From Solirubrobacterales bacterium (GTDB lineage Bacteria > Actinomycetota > Thermoleophilia > Solirubrobacterales > Solirubrobacteraceae), in the NCBI GenBank assembly GCA_027449125.1, contig DAIDME010000032.1, forward strand, positions 1 through 32,491: DNA of 32,491 bases, read 5' to 3'. Positions 7,019 to 14,300 of this stretch are shown piece after piece. The notes under the pieces were generated by a model, which searched no databases, was not told the origin of the DNA, and saw only the letters and a program-made list of their open reading frames with translations. The position numbers and the translations under genes were made by a program. Within the stretch, counting starts at the first letter, position 1; each line of letters begins with the position of its first letter.

Positions 7019-8488
7019 TCAGGCCGAGTGTGTTGACGCATCCGCGTAGTCGGTGTAGGTATAGGGGTTGTCGAGCACCTTGGTGTCGGGGATCTCCGGG
7101 TGCATGCCGGCCAGCCACGCCTCGTCGCCGAGGGCCCGGCGCAGGTGCTCGATCGTGTGCTCGATCGCCCGCCTCGCGCGCGTGAGGTCGGTGCCGACCA
7201 GCGCGCCCGCGTGCTTGACGACGCGACCGTTGACCAGCACCGTGTGCACGTCGCCACGCTGCGCCTGGAATACCAGGTGGCCGTAGGGGTGAAGGATCGG
7301 GAACATCGCCGGTGAGCGGTCGTTCTTGACCAGCACCACATCCGCCCGCTTGCCGGCCTCGAGGCTGCCGATGATCCCGTCCATCCCGAGCGCCCGGGCG
7401 CCGCCACGCGTTGCCCAGTCGACCACCTGCTCGGCGCGCAGGCCGAGGTTGGTGACGGTCTCGCCGCGCGCGTGCGCCTCCTGGTGCTCGCGGGCACGGT
7501 CGGTGGAGAGGGTCGCGCGCATCGCCGCGAAGGGGTCCGCGCTGAACCACACCGACGTGTCCACCGACAGCGACACGGGGATCCCGTGGCGGCGCAGTGA
7601 GAAGCTCGACGGGTACCCCTGGCCGCAGGAGCACTCGCTCTCGGCCGAGACCGAGGCGTGGCCGCCGGTTGCGGCGATCCGCTGGTAGGAGTCCTCAGAC
7701 AGCGTCGCCGCGTGGACATAGACGGTCTCGGGCGTCATGAACCCGTGCTCGTGCATCAGGCGGATGCCGTTGTCGTTGGTGGCCCCCCACACGCCCGCGT
7801 GCGTGGTGACCGCGACGCCCAGCTCGCGGGCCGCCTCAAAGGCGGCCTTCTCCGGAAACTCCGGGTCGCCGGTGACGTCAAAGGCCAGCTGGAAGCCGAG
7901 CATCTCGGAGCGCTTCATGCGCCGCTCCACGAACGCGCGGAAGTCCGGTGCGTTGGCCCACTCCCAGGGGGCGGCGTGGATGTTCCCGTAGCCGAACACG
8001 AACCGTCCGGGGACGGCTTCCAGTGCGTCCACCGCCGCCTCGGCGTGCTCGACCGTGGCGAGGCCGTGGGACCAGTCGACGCTGGTGGTCACGCCGGCGT
8101 CGATCGCCTCGATCGCCGACAGCAGGTTGCCGGCGTGGTAGTCCTCGGGACGGAACTTGCGCCCGTGTTCCAGGTAGTTCCAGACGAAGTATTGCGTCAG
8201 CGTCCAATCCGCGCCGTAGCCGCGCATCGCGGTCTGCCACATGTGCCGGTGTGTGTCGATCATGCCGGGCATGACGATGCCGCCGCTCGCGTCGACCTCG
8301 AGCGCGCCCTCCGGCGCGTCGAGACCGCGGCCGACGGCGGCCACGTCCTGGCCGACTACGAGCACGTCACCGCCGTCGATCACGGTGTGCGCGGCGTCCA
8401 TCGTCAGCACCATCCCGCCACGGAAGATGACCGCCGGCGCACCGGCGATCTGCTCCGGGGCGTGGCCCCCGGAATTCTCAACGGTCAA
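7019..8488 (-). CDS. Amidohydrolase-superfamily enzyme (deaminase/chlorohydrolase type)
   Basis: 489 aa metal-dependent hydrolase of the cytosine/guanine/SAH deaminase and triazine hydrolase group. An N-terminal beta-sandwich segment (about 13-65) precedes the barrel. Metal or catalytic residues are visible: GMIDTHRHMW (the HxH pair), VTTHAGVWG, YVHAATLSED and SLSVDTSVW (Asp). The C-terminus returns to the sandwich with GKRADVVLVKND. I chose TTG at 8488 because GAGGGAG lies 8 bases upstream and the family-like part begins right after it. An alternative GTG at 8575 would add 29 residues of unlikely composition and would cover promoter DNA. It is first in an operon with the SDR and the dehydrogenase, and divergent from the ABC importer. 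Its likely role is to open or deaminate the imported compound. Confidence 0.9.
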   Translation of the reverse strand: MTVENSGGHAPEQIAGAPAVIFRGGMVLTMDAAHTVIDGGDVLVVGQDVAAVGRGLDAPEGALEVDASGGIVMPGMIDTHRHMWQTAMRGYGADWTLTQYFVWNYLEHGRKFRPEDYHAGNLLSAIEAIDAGVTTSVDWSHGLATVEHAEAAVDALEAVPGRFVFGYGNIHAAPWEWANAPDFRAFVERRMKRSEMLGFQLAFDVTGDPEFPEKAAFEAARELGVAVTTHAGVWGATNDNGIRLMHEHGFMTPETVYVHAATLSEDSYQRIAATGGHASVSAESECSCGQGYPSSFSLRRHGIPVSLSVDTSVWFSADPFAAMRATLSTDRAREHQEAHARGETVTNLGLRAEQVVDWATRGGARALGMDGIIGSLEAGKRADVVLVKNDRSPAMFPILHPYGHLVFQAQRGDVHTVLVNGRVVKHAGALVGTDLTRARRAIEHTIEHLRRALGDEAWLAGMHPEIPDTKVLDNPYTYTDYADASTHSA

Positions 8489-8629
8489 CTCTCCAACTCC
8501 CTCTGTCGCATGACAGTAAACGCCTACAGGCTCGATCACCGTTGCAGATGCGGCCACGGATGTCAACAGGGCCACGGCATCTCCTGAGACTGTACGGGAT
8601 GGTGCGCGGGGGTGAGCAGCGATCCAATT

Positions 8630-8646
8630 GCGCAGTATTGCTTGAC
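8630..8646 (+). promoter_or_regulatory. Operator copy 3
   Basis: GCGCAGTATTGCTTGAC, 14 of 17 identical to operator copy 1 at 5300-5316 and in the same orientation relative to its promoter, overlapping the -35 TTGACA of the ABC-importer operon. This ties the importer to the bicupin/dehydrogenase operon. Confidence 0.6.
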
Positions 8647-8671
8647 ATGGTGGCGCGCGTTTGTTTATCTT
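8642..8671 (+). promoter_or_regulatory. Promoter of the ABC-importer operon
   Basis: -35 TTGACA (8642-8647), an 18-base spacer, -10 TATCTT (8666-8671). The -35 is perfect and the -10 matches 4 of 6. Transcription would begin near 8678, giving a leader of about 110 bases before the TTG start at 8787. Confidence 0.6.
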
Positions 8672-8682
8672 GATCGCACAGT

Positions 8683-8748
8683 GCCGCGTCCGTTCGCGGC
8701 GTCATGTGGATCAGGCTCCCGCCGGCGCGGGCTCGTGGCCGGGGAGCC
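8683..8748 (+). other. Structured 5' leader of the ABC-importer mRNA
   Basis: Two hairpins follow the predicted start site: GCCGCG / CGCGGC (8683-8688 with 8695-8700, 6-base loop), and GGCTCCC / GGGAGCC (8714-8720 with 8742-8748) with a smaller inner stem. I do not recognise a riboswitch class. It may simply stabilise the RNA. Confidence 0.35.
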
Positions 8749-8786
8749 CCTGTAGCGGTTGGGAGACCGTGGAGGAGGAGAGGCAG

Positions 8787-9821
8787 TTGAGAAGCAAATC
8801 TTTGCGACCGAGCTTGACCGTGCGGATGCGGCTGATGGCCGCCGGAACGCTGCTTGTGGCGCTCGCGGTGGGGATGGCTGCAGTGGTCCCGAGCGCCAGC
8901 GCCAAGGCTCGCAACGTCAAGCACCCGAAGCTCGTGTTCCTGTCGTTTGCCGCGACCAACAACAGCTACGACGCCCCGATGCTCGCCGCCGCCAACGCGG
9001 AGGCCAGGAAGCTCGGTGCCACCCTGCAGGTCTACAACGCCAACAACAGCCCCACGGCGCAGTACGCGGACTTCCAGGACGCGCTGGTGGAGGGGGGCGT
9101 GAGCGGCATCCTCACGCAGCCGATCGAGTCGACCAACCTGATCCCGCTCATCGCCAGGGCGGTCAGGAAGGGGATCAAGGTCGTCAACGTCGACCAGGTG
9201 ATGGGGAGGAGCTACAGGACCTCCGCGGTGCAGGTGAAGGGTCTCTCCGGCAACGTCAGCTTCAACCCGTACCAGCTCGGCACGCTGTTCGGCCAGCTGG
9301 CGGTCCAGGCGTGCGAGACCAAGCACCTCAACCCATGCAACATCGGCTACCTCTACGACATCCAGCAGTCGACGCTTGACGTCGCGATCCACTCCGCCTT
9401 CGTGGCGGCGCTGCGCAAGGATCGGCACGCCAGGATCCTCGACACCGGCCAGGACTTCTTCACGCCGACCGACGGCGAGACGGCGGTGCAGACGATGATG
9501 TCGGCGCACCCGAACATCAACCTGATCGCCGGCTCTGACCAGGGCATCGAGGGCGCGGCCGACGCCAGCTCGGCACGCAAGGCGGTGCTGGTCGGCTTCG
9601 GGGGCTCGCGCGCCGGCATCGCCGGTGTCAAGGACGGGCGCTGGTTCGGGACTGTCGCCCAGGACCCCGCCACGGAGGGCAGGGACGGCGTGCTGACACT
9701 GGTCAACGCGATCCGCACGGGCCTCAAGTACCCGGGGCAGAACCCGCTTGACTCGCTGCCCAACAACGGCGTCATCACCCGCAGCGACGCCCGTCTGTTC
9801 AAGGGTGAATGGGCCGGTTAG
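8787..9821 (+). CDS. Sugar-type ABC transporter substrate-binding protein
   Basis: 344 aa, exported. After a basic N-terminus (RSKSLRPSLTVRMR) comes a hydrophobic stretch, LMAAGTLLVALAVGMAAV, and a likely signal-peptidase I site after SASA; no lipobox Cys is seen. The mature part is a type-I periplasmic-binding fold of the ribose/galactose class: LVFLSFAATNNSYDAPML, then GILTQPIESTNLIPLI, VVNVDQ, and GSDQGIEGAADA with VGFGGS. I chose TTG 8787 because GGAGGAGAGG lies just upstream; the frame stays open further upstream but only through leader DNA. It is first of the binding-protein/ATPase/permease operon. The ligand is not readable; the family takes up pentoses, hexoses, autoinducer-2 and some nucleosides or polyols. 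Confidence 0.93.
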   Translation: MRSKSLRPSLTVRMRLMAAGTLLVALAVGMAAVVPSASAKARNVKHPKLVFLSFAATNNSYDAPMLAAANAEARKLGATLQVYNANNSPTAQYADFQDALVEGGVSGILTQPIESTNLIPLIARAVRKGIKVVNVDQVMGRSYRTSAVQVKGLSGNVSFNPYQLGTLFGQLAVQACETKHLNPCNIGYLYDIQQSTLDVAIHSAFVAALRKDRHARILDTGQDFFTPTDGETAVQTMMSAHPNINLIAGSDQGIEGAADASSARKAVLVGFGGSRAGIAGVKDGRWFGTVAQDPATEGRDGVLTLVNAIRTGLKYPGQNPLDSLPNNGVITRSDARLFKGEWAG

Positions 9822-11350
9822 CACCAAGCGGCCGGAGCTCGACGGGCGCTGCGCTCGTCGAGCTCCGTGACGTGAGCAAGCGCTTTGGCGGCGTGCACGC
9901 GCTCGCGGGGATCTCGCTGGAGATACCCGCGGGCACGGTGCACGCGCTCGTCGGTGAGAACGGGGCCGGCAAGTCCACGCTCGCCAAGATCATCGCCGGC
10001 GCGATCCCGCACGACAGCGGTGAGCTGCTCGTGGACGGGCGGCAGGTGACGCTGCGTTCCCCGCGTGAGGGGCTAGACCTGGGCATCGCGATGATGGCCC
10101 AGGAGCTGCTCGTGGTGCCGCACCTGGCGGTCGCGCAGAACGTGTTCCTCGGGGTCGAGCCGCGACGCGCCGGCTGGGTTGACCGGCGCGCGCTGCGGCG
10201 CCGCTACCGAGAGCTGGCGTCGCGCGCCGGCTTCTCGCTGGATGCGGATCGCCGTGTTGCCGGCCTGAGAGTGGCCGAGCAGCAGCAGGTCGAGATCATG
10301 CGGGCGCTCGCCCGCGACGCACGCCTGATCGTCATGGACGAGCCCTCGCAGGCGCTCGCCGGCGCTGATGTCGAGCGCCTGCATGCGATCATCCGCTCGC
10401 TCGCCGCGCAGGGCAGGACGGTGCTGCTGGTCTCGCACTTCCTGCGGGAGGTGCTCGAGCTCGCCGACACGATCACCGTCATGCGCGACGGGCGCATCGT
10501 GCGCAGCGCGCCGGCGGCGCAGGAGGATGAGGCCTCGCTGATCCAGGCGATGCTCGGCCGGCCGCTCACCTCCGCCTACCCGCCGAAGCTCCAGGTCGCA
10601 CCCGATGCCGGCGTGGCGCTGCGGGTCCGCGGCCTCGCGGCGCGCGGCGTGGACAATGTCTCCTTCGACCTCCACGCCGGCGAGATCCTCGGGCTGGCGG
10701 GCCTCGTGGGGGCCGGCCGCTCGGAGCTGGCGCGGGCGATCTTCGGCGCCGACCGTCGCCAGGGCGGCACCGTTGAGCTGGCCGGCGAGCCGCTGTCGCC
10801 CCGGGGGCCGCTTGCGAGCCTGCGCCACGGCCTGGCGATGGTGCCGGAATCACGCCGCGAGCTCGGCCTGCTCTACAGCCGCTCGGCGGTGGAGAACGTC
10901 TCGCTCTCAAGCCTGCGCGCCCACAGCCGCCTGGGCGTGGTCGACCGGCGTTCTGAACGAGCCGCCGCCGCCGAGCTGCTCTCCAGGGTCGCGCTGACCC
11001 GCGCCGGTGGTGAATCGATCGTCGGCACGCTCTCCGGTGGCAACCAGCAGAAGGTGCTCTTCGCGAGGATGCTGATGTGCAGACCGCGTGTGCTGATCGC
11101 CGACGAGCCGACGCGTGGCGTCGACGTTGGCGCCAAGCGCGCGATCTATGACCTGCTCGTGGCGCTGGCGTCAGAGGGCACGGCGATTCTCCTGATCTCC
11201 TCCGAGATCGAGGAGATCCTCGGACTCGCGCAGCGCGTGCTGGTGATGCGCCGCGGCGGGATCGCCGCCGAGCTGGAGGGTGACGCGATCAGCGAGCCGG
11301 CGATCCTCGCGGCCGCGTTCTCAGACACCAGCGTCAGGCAGGCGGCGTGA
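9809..11350 (+). CDS. Sugar-type ABC transporter ATP-binding protein (tandem ATPase domains)
   Basis: 513 aa RbsA/MglA-type ATPase with two fused nucleotide-binding domains that energises the importer. Domain 1 has Walker A GENGAGKST (about residue 50), an RVAEQQQVEIMRAL signature and Walker B LIVMDEPSQAL. Domain 2 has a degenerate P-loop, GLVGAGRSELARAIFG, which is normal for this family, then LSGGNQQKVLFARML and LIADEPTRGVDVGAK. ATG 9809 overlaps the end of the binding-protein gene by 13 bases and is preceded by AAGGGTGA. It probably pairs with the permease at 11347 as a homodimer. Confidence 0.95.
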   Translation: MGRLAPSGRSSTGAALVELRDVSKRFGGVHALAGISLEIPAGTVHALVGENGAGKSTLAKIIAGAIPHDSGELLVDGRQVTLRSPREGLDLGIAMMAQELLVVPHLAVAQNVFLGVEPRRAGWVDRRALRRRYRELASRAGFSLDADRRVAGLRVAEQQQVEIMRALARDARLIVMDEPSQALAGADVERLHAIIRSLAAQGRTVLLVSHFLREVLELADTITVMRDGRIVRSAPAAQEDEASLIQAMLGRPLTSAYPPKLQVAPDAGVALRVRGLAARGVDNVSFDLHAGEILGLAGLVGAGRSELARAIFGADRRQGGTVELAGEPLSPRGPLASLRHGLAMVPESRRELGLLYSRSAVENVSLSSLRAHSRLGVVDRRSERAAAAELLSRVALTRAGGESIVGTLSGGNQQKVLFARMLMCRPRVLIADEPTRGVDVGAKRAIYDLLVALASEGTAILLISSEIEEILGLAQRVLVMRRGGIAAELEGDAISEPAILAAAFSDTSVRQAA

Positions 11351-12351
11351 GCACGGAGCAGGAGCAAGCCAGCGCGCCGGAAGCGACGCCGCCGCCGCCC
11401 GGCCGGCCGGCGCTGCGTCTGCCGGCCGTGCGCTGGCGCAGCGCTGGCATCCTGATCCCGTTCGTGGCGCTGTTCGTGGCGCTGTCGATCGGCTCGGCGC
11501 CGTTCTTCAGCACCACCAACCTGCTCAACATCGTCGACCAGCAGGCTTCGACGCTCGTGATTGCAGTGGCCGGGACGTTCGTGCTGATCTCGGGCGGGAT
11601 CGACCTCTCGGTGGGCGCCACCTATGGACTCGCATCGGTCGTCTTCGCCGAGTTCGCCGCACACGGCTGGGACCCTGCGTTCGCGATCCTCGCGGCGGTG
11701 CTGGCGGGCGTGCTCGTCGGCCTGGCCAACGGCATCGTCTCGACCGTGTTCCGGATCAACTCCCTGATCGCCACGCTGGCCATGTCGTTCGTCGTGGCCG
11801 GGCTCGCGTCGCTGGTGACCTCCGGCAACCTGGTGCTTGTCTCCAACCAGGGCGCCTCCCAGATCTCGACTGCGCAGTTCCTCGGGGTCAACATGTCGAC
11901 CTGGGTGATGCTGGCCGTCGTGGTGGCGCTCGGGCTGCTGCTGGCGCGCACCACCTACGGCCGCTACGTGTACGCCGCCGGCGGCAACGCGGAGGCGGCC
12001 CGCTTCGCGGGCGTGCGCGTCAACCTCGTGCGCGTGATCGCCTTCGCGCTGAGCGGCGGCGCCGCCGCGTTGGGGGGCGTGCTCGACTCGGCGCGCGTGC
12101 TGAGCGGCAACTCGACCAACAACACGACGCTGACCTTCACGGTGGTGGCCGGCATCGTCGTCGGCGGCACCAGCATTCTCGGCGGTGAGGGCGCGGTCTG
12201 GCGCACGGTCGTCGGCGTGCTGCTGATCGCCCTCATCGGCAACGGCTACGGCCTGCTCAGCCTCAACCCGCTCTACGAGCAGATCACGCTCGGCGCGATC
12301 ATGATCCTCGCCGTGGGCGTCGACGCCTGGTCGCGGCAGACGCGGGGCTGA
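11347..12351 (+). CDS. Sugar-type ABC transporter permease
   Basis: 334 aa inner-membrane permease of the RbsC / branched-chain-permease-like family. A Pro/Ala-rich cytoplasmic N-terminus of about 30 residues precedes 8-10 hydrophobic segments, beginning AGILIPFVALFVALSIG. The family signature ISGGIDLSVGATYGL is present near residue 85, and VVAGIVVGGTSILGGEGAVW near 270 is the conserved loop that contacts the ATPase. GTG 11347 overlaps the ATPase stop by four bases (GTGA). It is the last gene of the operon; no hydrolase or kinase follows, so catabolism must rely on the leftward operons. Confidence 0.94.
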   Translation: MSTEQEQASAPEATPPPPGRPALRLPAVRWRSAGILIPFVALFVALSIGSAPFFSTTNLLNIVDQQASTLVIAVAGTFVLISGGIDLSVGATYGLASVVFAEFAAHGWDPAFAILAAVLAGVLVGLANGIVSTVFRINSLIATLAMSFVVAGLASLVTSGNLVLVSNQGASQISTAQFLGVNMSTWVMLAVVVALGLLLARTTYGRYVYAAGGNAEAARFAGVRVNLVRVIAFALSGGAAALGGVLDSARVLSGNSTNNTTLTFTVVAGIVVGGTSILGGEGAVWRTVVGVLLIALIGNGYGLLSLNPLYEQITLGAIMILAVGVDAWSRQTRG

Positions 12352-12436
12352 GACGGCGGCTCTTCGGGTCTCGTGACGTCTTCCTGGGTCGCTTCACCGG
12401 CCGGGGCCTGAGCCTGACTGGCCGGCAGATCGCGTG

Positions 12437-13318
12437 TCAGCCCTCGTCGGCGTGGTGCCGGCGGTATGGCGAGACGTACGGTCCGGGCTCGCCGGACTCA
12501 AAGAAGCTCTGCACCCGCTCGATCAGCGCGGCCGTGTCGCTGAGCGGCGCGATCGGCTCGCCGAAGGCGACCTCCACGCGGTGGCGGCGGCTGCGCAGGC
12601 GCCCGCGCAGGCGCTTGGGCCAGACCGCGCCGGGCGGCATCGCCTCGGCCGTGCCGGTCACGCGGATCGGGACGATCGGCAGGTTGTGGTGCGAGGCCAG
12701 CACGGCCGCGCCGCGCCTGACCCGGCCCAGGCCGCTGCCGCGCGAGCGCGTGCCCTCCGGGTAGAGCAGCAGGTTCCAGCCGTCGTCGAGCAGCTTGTCC
12801 AGGTGGCCCGAGTCCTTCGTGCCGCCGCCCATGCGCTCGATCGGCACCGTGTTGAAGAGCAGCGAGACCAGCCAGGCGACGACCCGGTTTCGGTAGAAGT
12901 AGTCGGCCGCGGCGGCCACCGCGGTGCGCTTGCGCAGCCGGCGCGGCAGCGCCGAGAGGATGATCGGCGTGTCCATGTGGCTCGAGTGGTTGGCGACCAG
13001 GATGAACGGCTCGTGAAGCTCCGCCAGGCGCTGCACGCCGGTCGCGCGCCGCGCCGCGTAGTGGTCGAGGATCGGGTTCATCACGAACTGCATGAACCGC
13101 TCACGGATGAAGCGCGCCGGACGCGAGCGCGCCCAGCGCACGTCCAGCTGGGCAGCGGCCGCGCGCAGCTGTTGCGCGCGCTCTGGCGCCTGGTGGGCGA
13201 CCTCCCGCGCTGCCTCGCGGACCCGCTGCTGGCTCTCGCGCGCCGCCTGGGTCGCCGCCTCGCGCACCCTTGCACCGCGTGAAGAGTCGGTGTTCGCCCG
13301 CCGGCGAAACGATCGCAT
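12437..13318 (-). CDS. 1-acyl-glycerol-3-phosphate acyltransferase family protein (PlsC type)
   Basis: 293 aa. Transfers an acyl chain to lysophosphatidate or a related acceptor at the inner face of the membrane. The acyltransferase block begins about residue 107 with ILVANHSSHMDT (the HX4D catalytic motif), continues with NTVPIERMGGGT and LLLYPEGTRSRGSG (EGTR motif, acceptor binding), then LPIVPIRVTGTAEAMP. The first 70 residues are Ala/Arg/Glu-rich and helical (AATQAARESQQRVREAAREV), an extension not needed for catalysis and perhaps a membrane or protein contact. ATG 13318 lacks a clear ribosome site. The gene is convergent with the ABC operon and divergent from the SDR at 13408. The exact acceptor lipid is unknown. 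Confidence 0.9.
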   Translation of the reverse strand: MRSFRRRANTDSSRGARVREAATQAARESQQRVREAAREVAHQAPERAQQLRAAAAQLDVRWARSRPARFIRERFMQFVMNPILDHYAARRATGVQRLAELHEPFILVANHSSHMDTPIILSALPRRLRKRTAVAAAADYFYRNRVVAWLVSLLFNTVPIERMGGGTKDSGHLDKLLDDGWNLLLYPEGTRSRGSGLGRVRRGAAVLASHHNLPIVPIRVTGTAEAMPPGAVWPKRLRGRLRSRRHRVEVAFGEPIAPLSDTAALIERVQSFFESGEPGPYVSPYRRHHADEG

Positions 13319-13407
13319 TTTCGTGATACCCCGCCCACGTGTGCCTGTTACAGCCGGGTCCGCACCGCCTCGCCACCGTGCGCTCTGCGCCTGTCAGTAT
13401 TCAACCC

Positions 13408-14286
13408 ATGGCCAACTTCACGACAGCAGACGTACCCGACCTCCACGGCAAGCGCGTGATCATCACCGGCGCCAACAGCGGCATCGGCGCCGCCGCCGCG
13501 ACCGTGCTGGCGGCGGCCGGCGCGCGCGTGACGCTCGCCGTGCGCAGCCTCGACAGGGGCAGGGAAGCAGCGGCGAAGATGCCCGGTGACACTGAGGTCC
13601 GGGAGCTGGATCTCGCCGACCTCGCCTCGGTCCGCGCCTTCGCCTCGGCCTGGGAGGGGGAGATTGAGCTGCTGATCAACAACGCGGGCGTGATGGTCCC
13701 GCCGCTGGGTCGTACCAGGGACGGCTTCGAGCTGCAGTTCGGGACCAACCATCTGGGCCACTTCGCGCTCACCAACCTGCTGCTGGCGCACGTGCGCGGG
13801 CGGGTCGTGACCGTCTCCTCAGGCGCGCACCGGATGGGCCAGATCGACTTTGACGACCTCAACTGGGAGCGCCGGCGCTACCGCCGCTGGGCGGCCTACG
13901 GCCAGTCGAAGCTCGCCAACCTGCTCTTCACCAGGGAGCTTCAGCGGCGCCTGAGCGTCGCCGGCTCGCCGCTGCTCGCCGTCGCCGCCCACCCGGGCTA
14001 CGCCGCCACCAACCTGCAGTCGCACACCGGCAGCAACCTCGGGGACCGGCTCGGCAACCTCGGAAACGCGCTGCTGGCCCAGAGCGCCGCCGCCGGTGCG
14101 CTGCCGACGCTGTACGCCGCCTGTGCCGACATCCCCGGTGGCAGCTACGCCGGCCCGGGCGGCTTTCAGGAGATGCGCGGCGCACCGCGCCTGGTCGGAC
14201 GCAGCGGCCGCGCCCAGGACGACGCGGCCGCGAGGCGTCTGTGGGAGGTGAGCGAGGAGCTCACCGGTACGAGCTTCCCGCTCTGA
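13408..14286 (+). CDS. Classical SDR oxidoreductase (retinol-dehydrogenase/WWOX-like)
   Basis: 292 aa NAD(P)-dependent oxidoreductase. Motifs in order: VIITGANSGIGAAAA (cofactor), DLADLASV, LLINNAGVM, VTVSSGAH (active Ser) and AAYGQSKLAN (YxxxK), with the extended C-terminus around HPGYAATNLQSH, typical of the SDR group that includes retinol dehydrogenases and protochlorophyllide reductase. The catalytic set is complete, unlike the SDR at 6280-6984. I chose ATG 13408 because MANFTTADVPDLHGKRV fits the family's start. No Shine-Dalgarno sequence is seen; CAGTAT ends 7 bases upstream and could be a -10 for a leaderless mRNA. Substrate unknown. Confidence 0.92.
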   Translation: MANFTTADVPDLHGKRVIITGANSGIGAAAATVLAAAGARVTLAVRSLDRGREAAAKMPGDTEVRELDLADLASVRAFASAWEGEIELLINNAGVMVPPLGRTRDGFELQFGTNHLGHFALTNLLLAHVRGRVVTVSSGAHRMGQIDFDDLNWERRRYRRWAAYGQSKLANLLFTRELQRRLSVAGSPLLAVAAHPGYAATNLQSHTGSNLGDRLGNLGNALLAQSAAAGALPTLYAACADIPGGSYAGPGGFQEMRGAPRLVGRSGRAQDDAAARRLWEVSEELTGTSFPL

Positions 14287-14300
14287 GCGGGGTCCGCTCA
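14284..14300. terminator. Short hairpin spanning both convergent stop codons
   Basis: TGAGCGG-GGT-CCGCTCA: a perfect 7-bp stem with a 3-base loop. The left arm starts with the TGA of the SDR gene and the right arm ends with the TGA (minus strand) of the transglutaminase gene. There is no T-tract on either side. It could be a bidirectional terminator. Confidence 0.45.

Larger units (their letters stand above)
8489..8786. other. Divergent intergenic control region of the catabolic cluster
   Basis: 298 bases without a gene, between the amidohydrolase start and the substrate-binding-protein start. It holds operator copy 3, a good sigma70-type promoter for the ABC operon, a structured leader, and on the minus side TTGACA (8566-8561) without a convincing -10. 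A short near-palindrome TGTCGCATGACA lies at 8504-8515 just ahead of the amidohydrolase ribosome site. Confidence 0.7.

Noticed and set aside
6985-7719. N-terminal extension of the SDR through the amidohydrolase gene (possible fusion)
   Set aside because: The extension is an off-frame shadow of the amidohydrolase; the SDR has its own ATG with a ribosome site at 6984.
8489-8575. Amidohydrolase start at GTG 8575
   Set aside because: The extra 29 residues have no family match, while TTG 8488 has a good ribosome site; the region is better explained as regulatory DNA.
8478-9827. A 449-codon minus-strand frame opposite the binding-protein gene
   Set aside because: The plus-strand frame has a signal peptide and a clear binding-protein fold; the antisense product shows no family features and runs through the promoter.
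12397-12425. CCGGCC / GGCCGG inverted repeat as terminator between the permease and PlsC genes
   Set aside because: Only a 6-bp stem with a 17-base loop and no T-tract; too weak to call at this GC content.
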